DNA from: Brachybacterium muris
GTDB lineage: Bacteria; Actinomycetota; Actinomycetes; Actinomycetales; Dermabacteraceae
DNA length: 64,000 nucleotides
NCBI RefSeq assembly: GCF_016907455.1
Contig: NZ_JAFBCB010000001.1
Location: 806,001 to 870,000 of the forward strand
Direction of reading: 5' to 3'
Positions 46,024 through 52,957 of the stretch are shown piece by piece. How positions within the stretch are numbered: position 1 is the first letter of the stretch; each line of letters starts with the position of its first letter. The notes beneath the pieces are model-generated. The model saw only the letters and a list, made by a program, of their open reading frames with translations. It made no database searches and was not told where the DNA came from. The translations under genes were made by a program, and so were the position numbers.

Positions 46024-46766
46024 GCGTGATCGATAACGACACGAAGCGGAAGCTGCGCGAGATGGGCGCGACCGCGCTGCTGGACGCGATCGATGCCCAG
46101 GATGAGGCTCACGTGCTGGGGATGTCGTTCCAGGAACGGCTCCAGCTGATCGTGGACGAGGCGCATTCCATCTTCAATCATGGAAAGGTCGAGGGTCTGA
46201 TCCGCCGGGCGGGGCTGCGTTATCCCGGAGCGGACCTGCGGCGGCTGGATCTGGTCGAGGAACGGGGACTGAACCGGAACGTGATCGCGCAACTGGCAAC
46301 CTGCTCCTTCATCCAGCGGCAACAGAACGTGGTCTTCCAGGGCTTCACCGGCTCAGGGAAGTCCTACCTCGGCTGCGCGCTGGCGAAGCAGGCCTGCCAG
46401 CACCGGCTCCGAGCCCACTACATCCGAATGCCCGACCTCGAAGAGGCCTGGGCCCTGGCAAAGGACAAGCCGCAGGGCCAGACGAAGTTCCTGCGGAAGT
46501 ACTCCACGTTCTCGCTGCTGGTGATCGACGAGTGGCTGCTGGACCATCCTGACGAGGGAATGCGTTCGATGCTGCTGGAACTGCTCGAGCGCCGCTATGA
46601 CACCGGCTCGACCGTGTTCTGCACCCAGTACCCGAAGAAGGACTGGCACGCCCGGCTCGGTGGAGCAGTCCACGCCGATGCGATCATGGACCGCATCGTG
46701 CACAACACAATCTGGATCGACACCGGCGACAGGAACATGCGAGAACACACCGCACTGCCCCAGTGA
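46020..46766 (+). CDS. istB: IS21-family ATPase helper IstB
   Basis: A 248-residue AAA+ ATPase related to DnaC that remodels the target DNA for IstA. Walker A is G108-FTGSGKS-115 and Walker B is LLVIDEW (Asp170). GTG 46020 overlaps the istA stop (GTGA), so it is translationally coupled; the frame is open further upstream inside istA but has no better start. Its own TGA at 46764-46766 overlaps a GTG at 46763 that opens a frame through the element's right end into the miaB 3' fragment. Confidence 0.95.
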   Translation: MSVIDNDTKRKLREMGATALLDAIDAQDEAHVLGMSFQERLQLIVDEAHSIFNHGKVEGLIRRAGLRYPGADLRRLDLVEERGLNRNVIAQLATCSFIQRQQNVVFQGFTGSGKSYLGCALAKQACQHRLRAHYIRMPDLEEAWALAKDKPQGQTKFLRKYSTFSLLVIDEWLLDHPDEGMRSMLLELLERRYDTGSTVFCTQYPKKDWHARLGGAVHADAIMDRIVHNTIWIDTGDRNMREHTALPQ

Positions 46767-46869
46767 CCCGATGCCGGCGGGAGCCAGTGGTCCCCACCGC
46801 GGCGGCTACTGGCCCCCGTCGGCACGATCGGCGGTCCCCAAGAGCAAGATTCGGTGGCTCCCACGACTA

Positions 46870-46879
46870 CGAATACTCA
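46870..46879 (-). repeat. right terminal inverted repeat of the IS21-family element
   Basis: On the plus strand CGAATACTCA, reverse complement TGAGTATTCG, matching the left end at 9 of 10 bases and again at TGGG seven bases further in. Confidence 0.85.
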
Positions 46880-46884
46880 CTCGC
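46880..46884. repeat. right copy of the 5-bp target-site duplication
   Basis: CTCGC immediately after the right end; it restores the codons CTC GCG GAG of miaB when one copy is dropped. Confidence 0.88.
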
Positions 46885-47897
46885 GGAGGTGCGCGATGTG
46901 GTCGAGGCCGGCGCCATCGAGGTCACCCTGCTGGGCCAGAACGTGAACTCCTACGGCGTCGAATTCGGTGACCGCGGTGCCTTCGCCAAGCTGCTTCGCG
47001 CCTGCGGTGACATCGAGGGCCTGGAGCGGGTTCGCTTCACCAGCCCCCACCCGGCGATGTTCACCGATGACGTGATCGAGGCGATGGCCGAGACCCCGAA
47101 CGTGATGCCGCAGCTGCACATGCCGCTGCAGTCCGGCTCGGACGACGTGCTGCGCCGCATGCGCCGCTCCTACCGCTCCACGAAGTTCCTGGGCATCCTG
47201 GACCGGGTGCGTGAGCGCATCCCCGAGGCCGCCATCACCACCGACATCATCGTCGGCTTCCCCGGTGAGACCGAGGAGGACTTCCAGGCCACCCTGGACG
47301 TGGTGGAGGCCTCCCGCTTCTCCAGCGCCTTCACCTTCCAGTACTCGATCCGCCCCGGCACCCCCGCGGCCACCATGGACCAGCAGATCCCCAAGGCCGT
47401 GGTGCAGGAGCGCTACGAGCGGCTCACTGCCCTGCAGGACCGCATCACCTACGAGGAGAACCAGCGCCTGGAGAACCAGGTGGTCGAGGTGCTCGTGGCC
47501 GAGGGGGAGGGCGAGCGCGACCGTGAGACCCACCGCATCTCGGGCCGGGCCAGGGACCACCGCCTGGTGCACCTCGCGCTGCCCGCTGATCTTCCCGAGT
47601 CCGAGCGGCCCCGACCGGGGGACCTGGTCACCGCGACCGTGACCCGGGCTGCGCCCCGCTACCTGATCGCCGACAGCGCGGTGGTGCCGGGCCGCACGTG
47701 GCAGCAGCTCGATCCGCAGCAGTTCTCGGTGCGGCGCACCCGCTCCGGGGACGCCTGGGAGGCCGGTGTGCAGGGGATCGAGCAGTCAGGTGCCTGCGGC
47801 ACCGGCCACGGCGGAGGCGGTGCGCCGTCCGGTCCGGTCGTGCTGGGGATCCCCAGCCTGCGCACCCGCTGACGCGCGGCCTGCCTGGGAAGGGGCG

Positions 47898-48383
47898 TCA
47901 GTCGTCGAGCTCGTCGAGCTCGGCGCCCAGGCGCTCCTCCAGGCTGTGGAAGAACGCGATCACGGTGCTTAGGCCGCAGGTGATGGAGTTGTCGATCTGG
48001 TCGTCCAGTGCCCCGGCGCGGAAGTCCGCGGCGAGCTCGCCGTACACGCCCAACAGGCCCTCGGACTCACGGCGCACGTAGACCTTCGGCCAGATGCGGT
48101 TCATGTTCCACTCGTTGCAGAGCTTGACCATCTCCACCTTGCGGGACACGTCCACGGTGTGGTTCCAGCGGCCACGGGTCTGCATCACACCGTGCTCGTC
48201 ACCGGTCAGCATGAACTGGAAGCGGTAGTCGTCGAAGCGGGCGCGCAGCACGTCAGGGTGCTCCTCGTCCTCGACGAACGCGTAGCCGAGCCGGGCGAGG
48301 CTCTCCTCGACGCGCTCCAGGGACATCGGCTCCAACGCCGTGCGCGACCCCGTCGCGGTGGGGGACTCGTTCGGTGCAGTCAC
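47898..48383 (-). CDS. YbjN-domain protein
   Basis: A 161-residue acidic soluble protein with a type-III-secretion-chaperone-like YbjN fold: LARLGYAFVEDEEHPDVLRA, FQFMLTGDEHGVMQTRGRW, KLCNEWNMNRIWPKVYVRRE and AFFHSLEERLGAELDEL. GTG 48383 is chosen with GGACGAGG about 8 bases ahead. It faces miaB on the opposite strand and diverges from miaA. In E. coli the family affects surface properties and stress response; function here unknown. Confidence 0.82.
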   Translation of the reverse strand: MTAPNESPTATGSRTALEPMSLERVEESLARLGYAFVEDEEHPDVLRARFDDYRFQFMLTGDEHGVMQTRGRWNHTVDVSRKVEMVKLCNEWNMNRIWPKVYVRRESEGLLGVYGELAADFRAGALDDQIDNSITCGLSTVIAFFHSLEERLGAELDELDD

Positions 48384-48578
48384 ATCAACCTCGTCCTGCG
48401 ATCGTGAAGGGAACGGCCCGAGGATCATCGGGCCGCTGCTCACCATACTCCTTGCACCTGGTGGTACGGGCGGTGGTGAGGGTGATCCCGCTGACCCCGC
48501 CGACGCGCTCAGCAGCCGCTCGATGTGAGGCCCCACCACTGGATCCTGCCCACCACGGCATGCTGCCCCGCCACGACA

Positions 48579-48584
48579 TAGGGT
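48579..48584 (+). promoter_or_regulatory. -10 element for near-leaderless miaA
   Basis: TAGGGT predicts a start at about 48591, one base before the ATG at 48592. It supports ATG 48592 rather than the upstream GTG at 48583, which lies inside the promoter. Confidence 0.5.
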
Positions 48585-48591
48585 GCAGTCC

Positions 48592-49533
48592 ATGGACCCC
48601 GCCCCGCTCGTCGCCGTCGTCGGTGCGACCGCCACCGGGAAGTCCGATCTCGCGATCACCCTGGCCCAGCACCTGGACGGCGAGATCGTCAACGCCGATG
48701 CCCTGCAGCTGTACCGCGGCATGGACATCGGCACCGCCAAGGTCCCGCCGGAGGAACGGGCCGGCATCGCGCACCACCAGCTGGATGTCCTGGACGTCAC
48801 CGAGGAGGCCAGCGTCGCCGCCTACCAGCGTGAGGCCCGCACGGCGATCGCCGACATCCGGGGCCGGGGGCGGGTACCGATCCTCGTCGGGGGCTCGGGC
48901 CTGTACGTGCGGGCCGTGCTGGACGACATCGAGTTCCCGCCGACCGACCCCGAGGTGCGAGAACGCATCGAGCAGCGGGGGGAGCACATCGGCGCCGCCG
49001 CTCTCCACGCGGAGCTCGCCCAGGTCGATCCCGACTCCGCGACCGTCATCGGCGCCGGCGACATGCGGCGTATCGTGAGGGCGCTGGAGGTGGGGGAGCT
49101 GACCGGCCGCCCCTACACCGCGTTCCTGCCCCGCCCCGTCCACCGCGACCCCTCGACGGTGCAGATCGGCCTGCGGCTGGACCGCGCCGGGCTGCACGAG
49201 CGCATCGGCCTCCGTGTGGAGCGGATGGTCCACCGAGGACTGCTGGACGAGGTGCGGGGGCTGCGCGGGCGGGGGCTGGACCGCGGCCGCACCGCACGCC
49301 GCGCCATCGGGTACGAGCAGGCCCTCGCGGTGCTCGACGGCACCATGGACTGTGAGACTGCGATCGAGTCCACCGTGGTGGGCACCCGCCGCCTGGTGCG
49401 CAAGCAGGACACCTGGTTCCGCCGCGACCATCGCGTGCGGTGGATCGACGCCGCCGAGCCCGGCCCACAGCTGCTCGAGCGTGCCCTGACGCAGCTGCCC
49501 GGGTCCCCGCAGCGCGACCACCCGGCGAACTAG
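48592..49533 (+). CDS. miaA: tRNA dimethylallyltransferase MiaA
   Basis: MiaA transfers a dimethylallyl group to N6 of A37 in tRNAs reading UNN codons. It has 313 residues. The P-loop is G11-ATATGKS-18, followed by VNADALQLYRGMDIGTAKV (with the DxxQxYR-like tRNA/A37 site), HHQLDVLD, VGGSGLYVRAVLD and RAIGYEQAL. It is intact, so i6A should still be made although the MiaB step is disrupted. Its TAG stop lies within the -10 of dapF. Confidence 0.95.
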   Translation: MDPAPLVAVVGATATGKSDLAITLAQHLDGEIVNADALQLYRGMDIGTAKVPPEERAGIAHHQLDVLDVTEEASVAAYQREARTAIADIRGRGRVPILVGGSGLYVRAVLDDIEFPPTDPEVRERIEQRGEHIGAAALHAELAQVDPDSATVIGAGDMRRIVRALEVGELTGRPYTAFLPRPVHRDPSTVQIGLRLDRAGLHERIGLRVERMVHRGLLDEVRGLRGRGLDRGRTARRAIGYEQALAVLDGTMDCETAIESTVVGTRRLVRKQDTWFRRDHRVRWIDAAEPGPQLLERALTQLPGSPQRDHPAN

Positions 49534-49536
49534 GCT
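49531..49536 (+). promoter_or_regulatory. -10 element for leaderless dapF
   Basis: TAGGCT ends 6 bases before the dapF ATG, so the transcript should start on the A of ATG. The first three bases are also the TAG stop codon of miaA. Confidence 0.65.
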
Positions 49537-49542
49537 CGTCCC

Positions 49543-50388
49543 ATGGACCGCACCCTCCCCTTCACCAAGGGCCACGGCACCCGCAACGACTTCGTGGTGC
49601 TGGAGGACCCCGACGGCGCACTCGACCTGGACGAGGCCACCGTCGCAGCCCTGGCCGACCGTCGCGGCGGCATCGGCGGCGACGGCGTGATCCGCGTGGT
49701 GCGCACCCACGCCGCCGGCATCGATGCCCCGGCCGATGCCCCCGAGTGGTTCATGGACTACCGCAACGCGGACGGCTCCCTGGCCGAGATGTGCGGCAAC
49801 GGGGTGCGCGTGTTCGCCGCCTACCTGCGCGCCTCGGGCCTGGTCGATGACGACGCCTTCGACATCTGGACCCGGGCCGGCCGGCGCACGGTCGAGATCC
49901 TGGGCAGGCCGGCCAAGGACCGGCAGGACTGGACGGTGCGTGTGGGCATGGGCGCCCCCGTGCTCGCCGACAACGGCCGCACTCTCGCCATCGACGGCAT
50001 CGAGCTGCCCGCGCTGGACGTGGACATGGGCAACCCCCACGCCGTCGCCTTCCTTCCCGAGGATCGGCCCCTTCCCGAGATCGACCTCGCCCGCCGTCCC
50101 GGGATCTCCCCGGACCCCGCCGGCGGCACGAACATGGAGTTCGTCGCTCAGCGGGGACCGCGCCACGTGGCGATGCGGGTGTTCGAACGCGGTGTCGGTG
50201 AGACGGACTCCTGCGGGACCGGTGTTGCCGCCGTGGCCGTCGCCGCAGCCCACCGTGCCGGGGACGACTCCGGTCAGCCGTGGACGGTGGAGGTCCCCGG
50301 CGGCACCCTCGAGGTGGGATGGCGGGGCCAGGAGGTCACGCTCACCGGTCCCGCGCGGCTGGTCGCCGAGGGCACCTTCACCGGCTGA
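49543..50388 (+). CDS. dapF: diaminopimelate epimerase
   Basis: DapF converts LL-DAP to meso-DAP for lysine and peptidoglycan. It has 281 residues in two similar halves. The catalytic cysteines are Cys84 (EMCGNGVRVFAAY) and Cys224 (DSCGTGVAAVAVA). The ATG is chosen from the exact promoter spacing; no ribosome-binding site is visible. It converges on an RsmC-like gene. Confidence 0.95.
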   Translation: MDRTLPFTKGHGTRNDFVVLEDPDGALDLDEATVAALADRRGGIGGDGVIRVVRTHAAGIDAPADAPEWFMDYRNADGSLAEMCGNGVRVFAAYLRASGLVDDDAFDIWTRAGRRTVEILGRPAKDRQDWTVRVGMGAPVLADNGRTLAIDGIELPALDVDMGNPHAVAFLPEDRPLPEIDLARRPGISPDPAGGTNMEFVAQRGPRHVAMRVFERGVGETDSCGTGVAAVAVAAAHRAGDDSGQPWTVEVPGGTLEVGWRGQEVTLTGPARLVAEGTFTG

Positions 50389-50421
50389 CCTGCCGGCTGA
50401 CCGGGCGCCGGGGGAGGCCGC

Positions 50422-51039
50422 TCAGGCCCGCTCCGGCCCCACCTCGAGGATCCGGAACCCCTTGGCGCTCGCGGCCTTGGCCACCGTGCGCTGCGGGAGC
50501 TGCTCGCCGAGCCAGCGGGCCAGCGGATCGGCCCCCAGGTTCTTCCCCACCACCATGGCGGCCGTCCCGGCCGGGACCAGGCGCCCCAACCAGTGCAGCA
50601 GCAGGGCGTGCAGCTCCTCCTTGCCGATGCGGATCGGCGGGTTCGACCAGATCGCATCGAACCGCAGGTCCGCCGGCACCTCCTCCGGGGAGGCCACCTG
50701 CACGTTGTCCAGCCCCAGGCGTTCGGCGTTGGTGCGCGTGAGCGCGCGGGCACGGTCGGTGACATCCACCGCCCACACCTCCGCATCGGGGTGCAGCAGC
50801 GCAGCAGTCAGAGCGATCGGCCCCCACCCGCAGCCCAGGTCCAGGATCCTCGCGCCCGCAGGGACCGGCGTCAGCACATCGAGCCGGTCCAGCATCACCG
50901 CGGTCGCCTTGTCCAGCCCGCGCGCGGAGAACACGGCGCTGCTGGAGACCAGGTCCCGCTCGGCACCGGCCAGCCGCACCCGCAAGCGGAACGGTGCCTG
51001 GTCCGTGTCGGAGGTGGGGGAGAAGTAGTGCTCGTTCAC
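50422..51039 (-). CDS. RsmC/RlmG-like class I SAM methyltransferase
   Basis: A 205-residue methyltransferase with motif I LDLGCGWGPIALTAALLHP, an acidic loop VDVTDRARALTRTNAERLG and the catalytic motif SNPPIRIGKEELHALL. These are hallmarks of the small-subunit-guanine methyltransferase (MTS) family, which acts on guanine N2 in rRNA; the target here is inferred only. GTG 51039 lies exactly 6 bases after the reverse -10 TATCCT and starts the family-like VNEHYFSP segment. Confidence 0.85.
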   Translation of the reverse strand: MNEHYFSPTSDTDQAPFRLRVRLAGAERDLVSSSAVFSARGLDKATAVMLDRLDVLTPVPAGARILDLGCGWGPIALTAALLHPDAEVWAVDVTDRARALTRTNAERLGLDNVQVASPEEVPADLRFDAIWSNPPIRIGKEELHALLLHWLGRLVPAGTAAMVVGKNLGADPLARWLGEQLPQRTVAKAASAKGFRILEVGPERA

Positions 51040-51045
51040 CGGGTC

Positions 51046-51051
51046 AGGATA
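51046..51051 (-). promoter_or_regulatory. -10 element for the leaderless rsmC-like gene
   Basis: On the reverse strand TATCCT is followed by 6 bases and then the GTG start, so the predicted transcript begins at the start codon. Confidence 0.65.
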
Positions 51052-51221
51052 CGGAGAAGGCGACCGGAACAGGAGCCGGGGACCTCTCGGCCGGCCTGCA
51101 CCGCGCTCCGCCCTGCGCAAAATCCCTCGACCGGCGCCCCCGCTCGTGGGATTCTGGATGTCCACGTGGGACGAGACCACCGTCTCCTGCCCACCACCCG
51201 ACGACGAGGAGAACCCCGACC

Positions 51222-52817
51222 GTGCCCATCGCCTTCCACCCGAACCCCGCGCGCGACGATGACGTCACCGGGAGCTCCGCCGAGGAAGCCGATGCCGCGC
51301 ACAGCCCCTCGACCCCGGAGGCAGCTCCCGAGCAGGAGCGGGCCGATCACCCTGGTGAGCCCCAGCAATCTGCTGGCCGACGCGACCCGCTGACCGAGAG
51401 GATCCTCGCCCGGGGGGACGCGTCCGTCTCGACCATCACCTACGAGTCCACCACTGACGGCGAGCAGATGGACCTCGCCGACCGCCAGGCCCTGCGCCGC
51501 GTGGGCGGGCTGTCCACGGAGCTCGAGGACGTCACCGAGGTCGAGTACCGCCAGCTGCGCCTGGAGCGCGTGGTGCTGGCAGGGCTCTACACCACCGGCA
51601 ATCTCGAGGACGCCGAGAACAGTTTGCGCGAGCTCGCAGCACTCGCCGAGACCGCCGGCTCCGAGGTGCTGGACGGAGTGCTGCAGCGCCGTGCGCACCC
51701 CGACCCTGCCACATTCCTCGGCAAGGGCAAAGCGGCCGAACTGGCGGAGGTCGTCGCCGAGGTGGGCGCCGACACCGTCGTGGTCGACGGGGAGCTCGGC
51801 CCCGGTCAGCGCCGCGCCCTGGAGGACGTGGTCAAGGTCAAGGTCATCGACCGCACCGCCCTGATCCTGGACATCTTCGCCCAGCACGCCAAGTCCCGCG
51901 AGGGCAAGGCCCAGGTGGAGCTGGCCCAGCTCGAGTACCTGCTGCCGCGTCTGCGCGGCTGGGGCGACTCCATGTCCCGCCAGGCCGGTGGTCGCGTTGC
52001 CGCCGGCGGCGCCGGGATGGGCTCGCGCGGCCCCGGTGAGACCAAGATCGAGCTGGACCGGCGGCGCATCCGCGACCGCATGGCCAAGCTGCGCCGCGAG
52101 ATCAAGGCGATGGCCCCGGGCCGCGAGGCGCAGCGCGCCGACCGGCACCGCAACCAGGTGCCGTCGGTCGCGATCGCCGGCTACACCAACGCCGGCAAGT
52201 CCTCCCTGCTCAACCGGCTCACCGGAGCCGGGGTGCTGGTGGAGAACGCCCTTTTCGCCACCCTCGACCCCACGGTGCGCCGCTCCCAGACCCCGGACGG
52301 CCGCGAGTTCACCTACGCCGACACCGTCGGCTTCGTGCGCCACCTGCCCACCCAGCTGGTGGAGGCCTTCCGCTCCACCCTGGAGGAGGTGGGGGACGCG
52401 GACCTGATGCTGCACGTGGTGGACGCCGCCCACCCCGACCCCGAGGGGCAGATCCGTGCGGTCCGTACCGTGCTGGGGGAGCTCGAGGGCTTCGACGTCC
52501 CGGAGATCGTGGTGCTGAACAAGGCCGACATCGCCGAACCCGAGACCATCGCCCGGATCCGCAGCCTGGTGGAGCACACAGCCGTGGTCTCGGCCCGCAC
52601 CGGCGAGGGCATCGAGGAGCTGCGCGAGCAGATCGCCGAGCACCTGCCCCGGCCCGCCGTCGAGGTCGACGTGGTGGTGCCCTACTCCCGCGGCGACCTG
52701 ATCTCCCGGGTCCACACCACCGGTGAGGTGATCTCCGAGGAGCACCTGATGGAGGGCACGCACCTGAAGGCGCGCGTCGACGAGGCCCTAGCCGCAGAGC
52801 TCCACGGCGCCGCCTGA
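51222..52817 (+). CDS. hflX: ribosome-associated GTPase HflX
   Basis: HflX splits stalled or idle ribosomes and is linked to heat and antibiotic stress. It has 531 residues with an acidic N-terminal extension of ~90. The N-terminal HflX domain contains RAHPDPATFLGKGKAAELAE and DGELGPGQRRALE, and GGAGMGSRGPGETKIELDRR sits before the G domain. The G domain starts with G320-YTNAGKS-327 and has DTVGFVRHLP and NKAD. GAGGAGAACC lies before the GTG. It is divergent from the RsmC-like gene. Confidence 0.95.
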   Translation: MPIAFHPNPARDDDVTGSSAEEADAAHSPSTPEAAPEQERADHPGEPQQSAGRRDPLTERILARGDASVSTITYESTTDGEQMDLADRQALRRVGGLSTELEDVTEVEYRQLRLERVVLAGLYTTGNLEDAENSLRELAALAETAGSEVLDGVLQRRAHPDPATFLGKGKAAELAEVVAEVGADTVVVDGELGPGQRRALEDVVKVKVIDRTALILDIFAQHAKSREGKAQVELAQLEYLLPRLRGWGDSMSRQAGGRVAAGGAGMGSRGPGETKIELDRRRIRDRMAKLRREIKAMAPGREAQRADRHRNQVPSVAIAGYTNAGKSSLLNRLTGAGVLVENALFATLDPTVRRSQTPDGREFTYADTVGFVRHLPTQLVEAFRSTLEEVGDADLMLHVVDAAHPDPEGQIRAVRTVLGELEGFDVPEIVVLNKADIAEPETIARIRSLVEHTAVVSARTGEGIEELREQIAEHLPRPAVEVDVVVPYSRGDLISRVHTTGEVISEEHLMEGTHLKARVDEALAAELHGAA

Positions 52818-52853
52818 CGGCAGCTGCCCAGCGTTCGCACGCCTGCACGGGCT

Positions 52854-52909
52854 GTCGCACACGGCACGGCCTGCCGGGCAAGGCACGACCGGTCGCACAC
52901 GGCACGGCC
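52854..52909 (+). repeat. 18-bp direct repeat between hflX and dinG
   Basis: GTCGCACACGGCACGGCC occurs at 52854-52871 and again at 52892-52909, 38 bases apart, in the 140-base gap ahead of dinG. No function is evident. Confidence 0.8.
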
Positions 52910-52945
52910 AGGGCGCGCCTGGACCGGCCCGAGCCGGGCGCCCGC

Positions 52946-52951
52946 TACCGT
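52946..52951 (+). promoter_or_regulatory. -10 element for leaderless dinG
   Basis: TACCGT ends 6 bases before the GTG at 52958. No ribosome-binding site is visible. No SOS box of the CGAAC-N4-GTTCG form lies here. Confidence 0.65.
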
Positions 52952-52957
52952 GGACCG

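Larger units (their letters stand above)
44299..46879 (+). mobile_element. complete IS21-family insertion sequence (2581 bp)
   Basis: The element is bounded by terminal inverted repeats and a CTCGC direct duplication, and it contains istA and istB, overlapping by GTGA. The genes run in the same direction as miaB. Both genes are intact and the target frame is otherwise undamaged, so the insertion looks recent and the element potentially active. I could not assign a named IS; a comparison with an IS reference set would settle that. Confidence 0.93.
43691..47872 (+). pseudogene. miaB: miaB, tRNA-2-methylthio-N6-dimethylallyladenosine synthase, interrupted by an IS21-family element
   Basis: MiaB adds the 2-methylthio group to i6A37 of tRNAs. 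The gene is split at 44298/46880 by the mobile element at 44299-46879. Removing the element and one copy of the 5-base duplication leaves 1596 bases, a clean 532-codon frame reading ...[20 protein letters not shown]..., so no other damage is present. The 5' part has the UPF0004 domain ([32 protein letters not shown]) and the radical-SAM cysteines ([13 protein letters not shown]). The 3' part has the rest of the barrel and the TRAM domain. As it stands, no full-length protein can be made; miaA at 48592 is intact. Confidence 0.92.
46763..47872 (+). pseudogene. miaB: miaB 3' fragment with an IS-encoded start
   Basis: The frame opens at GTG 46763, overlapping the istB stop as GTGA. It runs 39 codons through the right end of the element, then continues in frame as native MiaB from codon CTC at 46880 ([19 protein letters not shown]). 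About 330 native residues follow: the later radical-SAM barrel ([32 protein letters not shown]) and the TRAM domain. It lacks the cysteines of both clusters and so cannot work alone. Translation coupled to istB is possible but not shown. Confidence 0.8.

Noticed and set aside
46800..46879. An outward promoter at the right end of the IS driving the miaB fragment
   Set aside because: No convincing -35/-10 pair was found in the last 80 bases of the element.
52854..52909. Direct repeat before dinG as the beginning of a CRISPR-like array
   Set aside because: Only two copies, 18 bases long, with a 20-base gap and no cas genes.
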